From: Spongilla lacustris
Lineage: Eukaryota; Porifera; Demospongiae; Spongillida; Spongillidae
Reading direction: 5' to 3'
Length of the DNA stretch: 64,000 nucleotides
NCBI GenBank assembly: GCA_949361645.1
Contig: OX442428.1
Coordinates: 7,414,964 to 7,478,963 of the forward strand
Both the position numbers and the translations under genes were made by a program. Below the pieces are notes generated by a model, which saw nothing but the letters and a program-made list of their open reading frames with translations, ran no database searches and was not told the origin of the DNA. This document shows, in pieces, positions 11,491-22,800 of the stretch. How positions within the stretch are numbered: the stretch's first letter is position 1; each line of letters opens with the position of its first letter.

Positions 11491-14400
11491 TTATTGGAAA
11501 TTTGAATAGTTCCCAAATGACTGCACGTAGCTGTCTAGCACTTCATGGCAGAAGATATAGTGTTCCTAGGTGAGAGGAGAGAAGGAATTGGACACAATGT
11601 GATACCCCTCTTATAATACCCCTCTTATGATGCAAAACTGGCACCCCTCTAATACATGCAGGCCTAACCATCATAATAGGACCTTCAGCCATACTGCACA
11701 CATACCAGGTGTGTCACTAGTCCTGGACGCTGAAGACGGCTACTCTTGATGAACTGGAATACATCTGAAATGGCTTCCGTCTTAATTCTCTCCAGCTGAG
11801 CATAGGTACAGATGAATGCCCCGGTCCTGCCAATGCCATCACTAAGAAGTAAGAAGGGGAGAAGGGGAGAAAGAAGGGGAGAAGGAAGGGGAGAAGGAAG
11901 GGGAGAAGGAAGGGGAGAAGGAAGGGGAGAAGGAAGGGGAGAAGGAAGGGGAGAAGGAAGGGGAGAAGGAAGGGGAGAAGGAAGGGGAGAAGGAAGGGGG
12001 AGAAGGAAGGGGAGAAGGAAGGGGAGAAGGAAGGGGAGAAGGAAGGGGAGAAGGAAGGGGGAGAAGGAAGGGGAGAAGGAAGGGGGGAAGGAAGGGGAGA
12101 AGGGAGAAGGAAGGGGAGAAGGAAGGGGAGAAGGAAGGGGAGAAGGAAGGGGAGAAGGAAGGGGAGAAGGAAGGGGAGAAGGAAGGGGAGAAGGAAGGGG
12201 AGAAGGAAGGGGAGAAGGAAGGGGAGAAGGAAGGGGAGAAGGAAGGGGAGAAGGAAGGGGAGAAGGAAGGGGAGAAGGAAGGGGAGAAGGAAGGGGAGAA
12301 GGAAGGGGGAGAAGGAAGGGGAGAAGGAAGGGGAGAAGGAAGGGGAGAAGGAAGGGGAGAAGGAAGGGGAGAAGGAAGGGGAGAAGGAAGGGGAGAAGGA
12401 AGGGGAGAAGGAAGGGGAGAAGGAAGGGGAGAAGGAAGGGGAGAAGGAAGGGGAGAAGGAAGGGGAGAAGGAAGGGGAGAAGGAAGGGGAGAAGGAAGGG
12501 GAGAAGGAAGGGGAGAAGGAAGGGGAGAAGGAAGGGGAGAAGGAAGGGGAGAAGGAAGGGGAGAAGGAAGGGGAGAAGGATGATAAAGTGCATGCACATG
12601 TTATCAGTACAAAGAGTGTCGTTACAACAGTGTACCAGTATTTAATTTAAATGTACATATATTACCCAGTGTAGAATGGTCCATGTGCCCAGTGTAGAAT
12701 GGTCCCCTCCCCCCTTGTGGAGTGGTCAATTAAAATAACTTCTGGTGAATGGGAAGCCATGAGATGTAAGGCATCCTGGCTTAAGCTTGAATGTGGGTGC
12801 CAGGGTTTGTGTAGTGAGGGCTGCCAGTGTGTGTAGTGAGGGCTGCCAGGGTGTGTGTAGTGAGGGCTGCCAGTGTGTGTAGTGAGGGCTGCCAGGGTGT
12901 GTGTAGTGAGGACTGCCAGGGTGTGTGTAGTGAGGACTGCCAGGGTGTGTGTAGTGAGGGCTGCCAGTGTGTGTGTAGTGAGGGCTGCCAGTGTGTGTAG
13001 TGAGGACTGCCAGGGTGTGTGTAGTGAGGGCTGCCAGTGTGTGTAGTGAGGGCTGCCAGTGTGTGTGTAGTGAGGGCTGCCAGGGTGTGTGTAGTGAGGA
13101 CTGCCAGGGTGTGTGTAGTGAGGACTGCCAGGGTGTGTGTAGTGAGGGCTGCCAGTGTGTGTAGTGAGGGCTGCCAGTGTGTGTGTAGTGAGGGCTGCCA
13201 GGGTGTGTGTAGTGAGGGCTGCCAGGGTGTGTGTAGTGAGGGCTGCCAGTGTGTGTGTAGTGAGGGCTGCCAGTGTGTGCAGTGAGGGCTGCCAGTGTGT
13301 GTAGTGAGGGCTGCCAGTGAGGGCTGCCAGTGTGTGTAGTGAGGGCTGCCAGTGTGTGTGTAGTGAGGGCTGCCAGGGAGTGTGTAGTGAGGGCTGCCAG
13401 TGTGTGTGTAGTGAGGGCTGCCAGTGTGTGTGTAGTGAGGGCTGCCAGTGTGTGTAGTGAGGACTGCCAGGGTTTGTGTAGTGAGGCCTGCCAGGGAAAC
13501 GTTTCTACATGTGGCTATATACATGTATGGTCACATGTACATGTACAGTGTTCAAGATCTGATTAGAAGCATCTAACTTACCACACACATAGGTACATGC
13601 ACTACACGTAGGAGCTTCAAACTGCAGTTCATATATTCATAAGCATAGTTTGTTTACACTTAGTAACTGCAATTTGATAATGATGACGAAATCCAAATTC
13701 CATGATTATAGCACAAATGGTTCAAAAGTTATGGATGAAAGACCAATAAAATGAAGCTTTAGGAAGGAACACTGTATACAAATGGTTATACAGTCTACCA
13801 CACAAAAAGTCTACATACATACATGTATCACATGTCACAATGATTCCACACACACACACACATACACACTCACTTGCACATCACAACAATGGTATGGTTG
13901 CTTGTTGCGATCTGGACTTTGATGAGCGCCTCCATGATCTTGAGGATGGAGGTGTTGGAGGGTTTGCCCCCCTCAGACCAATGGGTGTAGTGGAACTGCA
14001 TCACAGTGGAGCTGTCGGTGCTCCCCTATTAGGGTGGTCACATGTGGTCACCTGAGCCCTTCCCTCCCTCTTCCCCAGGACCATAATCATCAGTGTACCA
14101 ATGTGAGGGGTGGAGGGATGATATCACGCCTGCCTTACATACATATGGTATTCCTGACCACACACTTATTCCTTAACACACACCAAAACTTCCTCATCAC
14201 GGACTCCACCATGACTGTTACATAAGGACTCCACCATGGCTGTTACATAAGGACTCTTACATAAGGACTCTCCCCATGGCTGTTACATAAGGACTCCCCC
14301 CATGACTGTTACATAAGGACTCCCCCCATGACTGTTACATAAGGACTCTCCCCATGGCTGTTACATAAGGACTCTCCCCATGGCTGTTACATAAGGACTC

Positions 14401-16862
14401 CCTCCATGGCTGTTACATAACGACTCCCTCCATGACTGTTACATAAGGACTCCCCCCATGGCTGTTACATAAGGACTCCCCCATGGCTGTTACATAAGGA
14501 CTCCCCCCATGGCTGTTACATAACGACTCCCTCCATGACTGTTACATAAGGACTCCCCCCCATGACTGTTACATAAGGACTCCCCCCATGGCTGTTACAT
14601 AAGGACTCTCCCATGGCTCCTACATAAGGGCTCCTACATTACATAAGGACTCACAGACATGGAGCTCCTGTTGTCAGAGCTGAGCTCAAGCTTCCGGAGT
14701 GTGTAGTCGTCTTCTGTCTGCTCCTCGTTGAGAAGTTTCACTTTCAGTTTGCCAAACTCCACCATCTTCCCCACAGCGTCTGGCCAGTACCTGTAGCTGG
14801 ACTCCTGCAGTGGGGAGGAGGGAGATGGCGAGGAGGGAGATGGTGATCACATGGCAAAGCATTGATCAGTGTAGAGTGTAATGTGTAAAGTGTGAAGGGT
14901 TACCAAAATATCACATGTACATGTTAGTGTCCTACCACCTAAATGAATATAGGATTTATGGTAACCCTATAATGAACATCTAAAACAATAACTCATGTTT
15001 TTAAATGAGTTTATTTCAGCACTTAACCATTAATATTCAGCACTTAACCATTAATGCTCAGCACTTAACCATTAATGCTTGTGCGACCTTTAAAAAAAAA
15101 ATTCACAAAAGAAATACGATGTTGTACTTCAACATGAAAGGAGATGTACATATGTACATGTACAGATCATTGTATATTGATCAGGATAGGATATAAATGA
15201 GTTATTATTCCATGTACATGTATGTGTAATAGTGCCTGTATGTACCCCATACCCACACACATGTACATGTACAGTGTAACCCACACATACACACATATAT
15301 ATATATACATGTACACTACACATACATACACAAACACACACACGCACACACACATACATGTATTTAATGCTGTATGAATGCTCCCTCATGCTTGGAATAC
15401 TATATGCGCTCTGATCGTGATACCCATTACACTTGGCATAATTTATGGTTTGCCCAAAAGGGGGGTAGGCGACAGCCAGCCAGTCGGGTGTGTGTAAGGT
15501 ACTGAGTCCCCATTAGGTCAGCCACACCCCTTGACGCTGGTCAAGGTTAGGTCAGGGTAGAAGCCCGAAGGGTGCCGCCTACCATTGATGAACACAGCAA
15601 ACATGTGTACAAGTACAGTCAATGCACAGGTGGAGTGGTGGGTGGGTAAACAATGCAGCTAGCAGCCTTAGCTTTGGACTGAGGGATTGCTGCCCACCCT
15701 ACCATCCTTTATACATTTTGTATACATGTGTGACCTGGAACCATATCAGGTGTCAATATCTTTGGGGACAGTGATTAGTTGAATGCAAGTGAGACTTATC
15801 CCAGACTTTAAGGGCTTTAGGTTTGAATGGAGGTGAGGCTTTCCCTAGGCTCAGGGTTGAATGGAAGTGAGGCTTTCCCAGGGGGTACAACCCCGGGGAT
15901 TTAGCATATTGCTCGCATACCCCCAAAACATTAAACCAAGTTTAGTACCTAAACCAACACATATATACATGTACATGTACATTACACATACATATATACA
16001 CATACACACAACACACACACACACACAAACACACACACAAACACACACACAACACACACAAACACACACACACACACAGTACCATGCCATCTTCAGTGAG
16101 GTTACACAACATGACGATCACCCTACTCTGGACCTCCACAACCATTCGCCAAAAGTCTTCAGCAGTGGACTCGAGGGGAGCTTGGGTGGCTATGCAGGCC
16201 TTAGAGAGCTTGTAGCCCTGGGGAGGAGGGAGAATGTAAGCTCTGGGGGTGAGGGAGCTAACTTTCCCCGTGACAACACAACTAATTGTAGTACATGCCA
16301 ACATGATGTTCCAACACACATGTACAACATACACCGTAGAATACTACCCCCCCTCCACCCCCCCTCCACCCCCCCTCCACCCCCAAAAAAGTCCAGTGTT
16401 TAAATGAGCGTATCGACGTAATCATGAACACAGTTGCGTTGGCTTCTTTAAAATCCTGTTGGAGTGCCTGTTATTTTCTGAAATGTTGATACAGGTACGC
16501 GGAAGTGTTAATGAGTACAAAGATACGCTTGTTTCAACACAGGCTATCTTTTTTCAGTGGGGGCGGGGGGGGGGGGGGGGGGGGGGGGGGGATACTTGCG
16601 GTACTTACATCCACATAAGTTGCATTGATGTAGTCAGTTCCTTTGGCCCCCTTGGTCCTAAGGCGGACTCTTGTCAAGTTGACTATCCATTACATCATCA
16701 TTACATCATCACAACGAAATGGGAGATGGTTACTGACCAGTGCATCACACATGACAGCTTACGTGGCAGTCTGTCCCGGTAACGGTTCTTCAACAGGTTG
16801 TAGTCCGCCTCGCCATCAGTGAAGCTGTGGGGGGCGGGACTCTGCGAGACATCTTCTAGCAG
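11491..16862 (-). CDS. Gene B exons 16-22: phosphatase domain D2, degenerate
   Basis: Exons: 16763-16862 ([12 protein letters not shown]), 16609-16682 ([10 protein letters not shown]), 16083-16217 ([31 protein letters not shown]), 14655-14804 ([10 protein letters not shown]), 13874-14025 ([14 protein letters not shown], then VVMC), 11706-11841 ([18 protein letters not shown]), 11491-11565 ([18 protein letters not shown], stop). The WPD general acid is replaced by WSE, the P-loop is MCNDGIGRTG instead of HCSAGxGRTG, and the Q-loop Gln is lost (LVTHLEHY). CX5R survives. By analogy with other RPTPs, D2 is probably regulatory rather than catalytic. Confidence 0.9.
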
Positions 16863-19825
16863 CTGTTGTGAGGTGGGATAGTGATAAGGGGTGTGGGGAA
16901 GGGGACAAGGGAGGGTGTGGGGATGGGGACCAGGGAGGGTATGGGATGGGGACCAGGGAGGGCGTGGGGATGGGGACCAGGGTGGATGTGGGGGTGGGGA
17001 CCAGGGAGGGTGTGGGAATGGGGACCAGGGAGGGTGTGGGGATGGGACCAGGGAGGGTGTGGGGATGGGGTTCAGGGAGGGTGTGGGATGTGGTGATAAG
17101 GCAAGATTGTGGGTGTGGTCATGGGAAGGGCCAGAAGAGGGGTGTGGTCATGGGGAGGGCCAGAGGAGGGGTGTGGTCTGCACATAGAGGTACATGTACC
17201 TTGAAGGAAGCTTCAAAGCCAGTGGTGTCCCCTTTAGGTCCCTTGAGCTGGGTGATGGCTTCGGCCATCTTGCTCACAGGTATGGATGTGTCCCCACAGG
17301 TGATGTACTCATCAAGGGCATCATGGATGAACGTGTACTGGACCTAATGGTGTGTGTGTGGGAGGTGTGTGTGTGGGGGGGATAGTGTGTGATGTACGCA
17401 TGAGTAAATAAGGTTATGTTGATGTGTCATGTGAGGTAAATGCACCAGAGAGTACCCCATATAAGCCCCTCCCCCCACAGAGTACCCATATAAGCCCCTC
17501 CCCCACAGAGTACTCCATATAAGCCCCTCCCCCCACAGAGTACCCCATATAAGCCCCTCCCCCACAGAGTACCCCATATAAGCCCCTCCCCCACAGAGTA
17601 CTCCATATAAGCCCCTCCCCCCACAGAGTACCCCATATAAGCCCCTCCCCCCACAGAGTACCCCAAATAAACCACTCCCCCTGCCCCTACTGGAAGAAAA
17701 ATAATGGCTGGTGTTTAAACAAACTCATCTCCATAACCCGTGTACATGTACAACTTCCATCCTGCAGTGTTGGAAAAGATACGCAGTGCTCTGAGTTACC
17801 ATGGTTACAGATATACAAGGGGGAGGGGTGTGGATGTGGATGGCACAAGGGGGAGGGGACTCAGGGAGGGTAGATGTTTATATGCAGCACTTATTCTTCG
17901 GTATTTGCACACACAATGTAGATGTTAGCAATAACAGCCAAGGTGTGTATTGAACATCATGGTACATTGTGTACACTACAGAGGAGGTATCCTTCACAAA
18001 CAGACACTGCATACAAACATGAGCCCCACTGAGCTTAAGTCACTATAGCCAGCACCACAGAGCTTAAGTCACTATAGCCAGCACCACAGAGCTTAAGTCA
18101 CTGTAGCCAGCACCACAGAGCTGAGGTCACTGTAGCCAGCACCACAGAGCTGAGGTCACTGTAGCCAGCACCACAGAGGTGAGGTCACTGTAGCCAGCAC
18201 CACAGAGCTGAGGTCACTGTAGCCAGCACCACAGAGCTGAGGTCACTGTAGCCAGCACCACAGAGCTGAGGTCACTGTAGCCAGCACCACAGAGCTGAGG
18301 TCACTGTAGCCAGCACCACAGAGCTGAGGTCACTGTAGCCAGCACAGTGTACATGTACATGCACACAAAACCCTCCCCCTCCCTCCCTCCCTCTCCCTCT
18401 TTTCTCCCTACTTGTCCCTCCTCTCTCCCTACTTCTCCCTCCCCCCTCTCCCCCTCTCTCTCTCTCCCTCCCTCCCTTCCTTACATCGGCTTGCACAAGC
18501 AGTGGTCTCTTCTTCCTGATATCGCACACCATCTGGTACACGTTCAAGGTACTCTCGCTCTTCATCCTCTCCAGCATGCTGTCCAGGAGGATGAAGGTCC
18601 CCGTGCGCCCAACCCCCGCGCTGCAGTGGATCACCAGGGGGTTGGGGTTGGAGTAGGGGTGGATGGTCCGCACCCTCTTGATGAACTGGATCATGCAGGT
18701 CTTGTCTGCAGGCACCCCGTGGTCTGGCCACACCGTGAAGTGGTAGTGGCTGATCCGAAGGGGGGTGGAGGAGGGGGAGGCGGTCTAAAGGGGAACAAGG
18801 GGGAGGAGGTGTACAGGGAAAGGAAGGGGGAGGAGGTGTACAGGGAAAGGAAGGGGGAGGAGGAGTACAGGAAAAGGAAGGGGGAGGAGGTGTACAGGGA
18901 AACAAAAGTTACCACTTGAGGTAGATTCAAAACATTTGTACCAATAAACATGAATTGTGTTTATTGATTGCTGGCTAAATCAATGCCTTTTACCACTCAA
19001 GCTGCCAGGATAAATAAAAATGCCTTACACAATGAGATACCTCAAATAGGTAAAGAGATACAGTGACCACACCCTGCCACCCTGACAATGCAATGACTAC
19101 GTGTGATCCAACTAGGTTTCGCTGTACATAGAAGTCACTTTACAAAGGGGCCATCGTGTGATACATGTACAACAACACAACAAGTGCTTAAAAAAAAAGT
19201 TAAAAAGGTAAATGTAGCCATTATGTGGTGAAGGTACACTATGCCCCCCCCCCCCCCCCCCCCAATGCCTTGTGCGATGTGTTCACACTGCACACTGTAG
19301 GGTAAACAGGGATATGGCCTGGGGACCACACCATGTGCCCATGCAGACATTTCTTACACATGTTTATAGCCCATGTGAGCATGTGAGAGCCATGTAAGAA
19401 CCATGTAAGAACCATGTGAGAACCATGTGATAGCCATGTGACAGTCATGTGATAACTCACGTTGGTGACAGTGAGGATCTTCAGCCTGTACTCAACAAAA
19501 GGCTTCTGCTCCACCAGGGTGACCCTTAGGTTGTGACCCACGTCCCAACACTCGTTGACGTTTTGTGGCCAGTAACGTTCACACTTCACCTGGGATGATG
19601 ACATAGACATGTAAGGGTGTGTGGTGTGGGATAAGGTCATGGCATATGTGGAGTGGAGATGTGGTAGGTAAGGTGAATGTGGGGGTGTGGTCTAAGGGAT
19701 GTGCCAATGTGACCTTTGCCCCTCACCCTTCCTCCTTCTATCAGCTCAGTTAGCATCACTATGGTGGGGTACCTCTGCTCCCATATCATCCTCCAGAAGT
19801 CTGCTATCGTGTTTGGTAAGGGGCC

Positions 19826-19856
<31 letters not shown>

Positions 19857-22800
19857 GTGGTGTGCATGTGTGTTATTATGGTGTGCGTGTGTGCATGTGT
19901 TGCATATGTGTACATGTGTGAATGTGTGTGTGCGTTATGGTGTATGTGTGTGTGTTATGGTGTATGTATGTGTGTGTACATGTGTGTGTGTTGTGTTGTG
20001 TTGTGTACAATAATGAGGTGATATTTCAAGAGACAGGTGTTTGTTTAAATCACACCTACCTTGTGTAGCAACATAACAGTTTTGTCGGCCATAGCCCTGT
20101 ATGAATAGTAGGTGAAAGAGGAAGTAGCCAGGTCAACAGGGCATACAGGAATTGGAGACATCTCATCGTGCATACATATGAACATTGTAAGGATGATGGT
20201 CAGTATATATACCACGGTAAGGGTGATCGTCAGTATACATACCATGGTAAAGGTGATTTGCAGTATACATACCATGGTAAGGGTGATGATGGTCAGTATA
20301 CATGTACAGTACATGTGTATGTGTATGTAGCCTGGGAACCCATCATATATGCAGTACTGGGCAGGGGGTATGGCTCACATCAACATAAGAAGCATTGATG
20401 TAGTCGGACCCCTCCACTCCTGGTATGGTCGATAACACCACTCTTGAACTGTCGTCTGTAGGGGAGCCATACGTATGCAAACATCAATAAGGCAACTGCA
20501 ACAATCCAAGACTTTCAGTTAAACTATCAGTGATCAAACGTTTTACTCACGACGATTGCCTTATAAGGCCATTATTGAGATACACCTGTACACCTGTATG
20601 TACACCCACATTCCCAACTAAAATGCTTTTTTTGATGCTTTACCAAACACTGGGAGCAAAGGTATGTGTGCTGTTGTCATTGGTGTGCACTTACAAGGGT
20701 ATATGTTTTCAAATCTGTTCCTTGGAACGTTGTACGGAAGGGCTGATGTCTCGTATGGTCCAAGTGGTGTAGTGGCTATCGACTGGCAGAGGAAAGGATG
20801 ACATGCAAGTGGGTGTGGTCAAATGATAGGGTGCACAGGATGAGACAGTGTGGTCAAATGAAAGTGATATTGATTCTCATCGGACCACACCCACCCATTC
20901 ACCAGACCACACCCCTATTATTTGACCACGCCCTTTCACCAGACCACACCCTATCATTTGACCACTGGTACACTACAAGTGTACATGAAGTACTACATGT
21001 AAGGCACCATTGCTCCTGGCATGGCATTGGGTGCGGACAAAACGTCACCCAAATGTGAAGAATGTAACCAGCACAAAGACACTATCACGTACTGTGAACT
21101 CTTCCTCAAAGCCTCTGTTTGCTCCTTCATGGAGCTTCCTCACATGAGCGGGGAAGTCACTGATTGGTACGGGCTGGAGACGTGCTGCAGAAGAGAAGAG
21201 TAATGTTGTTATAGATGTTATGTGTAACCAGCAGGGTATATATGTACATGTACATATTGTATGATGTTACATGTAATCAGTGGATGTTGTATGATGTTAC
21301 ATGTAATCAGTGGATGTTGTATGATGTTACATGTAATCAGTGGATGTTGTATGATGTTACATGTAATCAGTGGATGTTGTATGATGTTACATGTAATCAG
21401 TGGATGTTGTATGATGTTACATGTAATCAGTGGATGTTGTATGATGTTACATGTAATCAGTGGATGTTGTATGATGTTACATGTAACCAGCAGGGTATAT
21501 GTGGTATACAGGCCACGGTGTTATGGTGACCAGGGAAAAGGTCACACACATTGCCCTGTGCCAATATTGTGCTTGCTTGGGCATTGCTGTGATGTCTCAT
21601 AAGTGCTTTGATACCCACCTATATATGTACACACACTACATTGTAGTATGGCTCCTTAGGTACACACATGCACATGCACACACACACATGCACACACACA
21701 CATGTATGCACACATGCACTCACACGTGTCACATGACTGCCTAAATGGCTGTCATGTGATCATGCACACAAACATGCAGCTGTCACATGGCCATCATATG
21801 CTCACAGTTCACTGGCTGGAGCTGTCGCAGTTCTACAATTGGAGAGATTCCACGTGACTCATTCTCCAATATGACCTTCCCCGAGCGACTACGACTGTGA
21901 GAGTAATCAAACATGTAAAGCCTCATCCCCAGACCATACCATACAGCCCACATCCCATCCCCAGACCATAACCAACCTCACAGCCCACAACATCTCATCC
22001 CCAGACCACTTACCCAAGAATAGCGATGATGACAATGAACAGAACCAGTAGCACGAGGAAGCCCAGAACCCCTCCTATCACTCCACCAATGATGGCTGCA
22101 TTGTTTGGTGAGGATGAGGGTGCAGCTGCAACAGAGGGAGTGGTTGGAGCTGTAATAGAGGAAGTGGTTGGAGCTGCAACAGAGGAAGTGGTTGGAGCTG
22201 TAATAGAGGGAGTGGTTGGAGCTGCAACAGAGGAAGTGGTTGGAGCTGTAATAGAGGAAGTGGTTGGAGCTGCAACAGAGGAAGTGGTTGCAGTAATAGA
22301 GGAAGTGATTGGAGCTGCAACAGAGGAAGTGGGTGCTGTAATAGAGGAAGTGGTTGGAGCTACAACAGAGGAAGTGGTTGCAGTAATAGAGGAAGTGGTT
22401 GCAGTAATAGAGGAAGTGGTTGTAGTAATAGAGGAAGTGGTTGCTGTAACAGAGGAAGTGGTTGGAGCTGCAACAGAGGAAGTGGGTGGAGCTGCAACAG
22501 AGGAAGTGGGTGGAGCTGCAACAGAGGAAGTGGGTAGAGCTACAATAGAGGTAGTGGATGTTCCTAAAATGGCTCCTACAGACGAAGCACCACCGGTGGA
22601 GTAAGTAGCAGAGGAGACATCACTGGTGGAAGTGACACCATAAGTGTAGGAGGATGGGGTGCTGGAGGAGGGGGTAGACACTGATGGGGTGCTGGGGGAG
22701 GGGGTAGACACTGATGGGATACTGGAGGAGGGGGTAGACACTGAGGTAGTGTTGTCCTGAGCTGTTGGGAGAGAAGGGAAAACTGATGGGAGGGCTGTGG

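Noticed and set aside
11685..12645. Long open frames of 250-304 codons on both strands across the purine repeat
   Set aside because: They are produced by the 12-bp repeat, which has no stop in several frames. Only the 136-nt D2 exon and the repeat itself are supported.
12781..13566. Open frames such as [14 protein letters not shown] and its reverse-strand equivalents
   Set aside because: Artefact of the 22-24-bp minisatellite inside a gene B intron.
18750..18784. Acceptor GGATCAG immediately before HYHFTVW in gene B
   Set aside because: It looks good but breaks the reading phase with the previous exon. TTTAG at 18785 keeps frame, at the cost of a short insertion.
19828..20000. Cys/Val-rich plus-strand frames
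   Set aside because: They translate TG microsatellites next to gene B exons.
22026..22604. Plus-strand [12 protein letters not shown] repeat protein
   Set aside because: It is the reverse complement of the gene B stalk. The minus frame leads directly into a transmembrane helix and JM exon.
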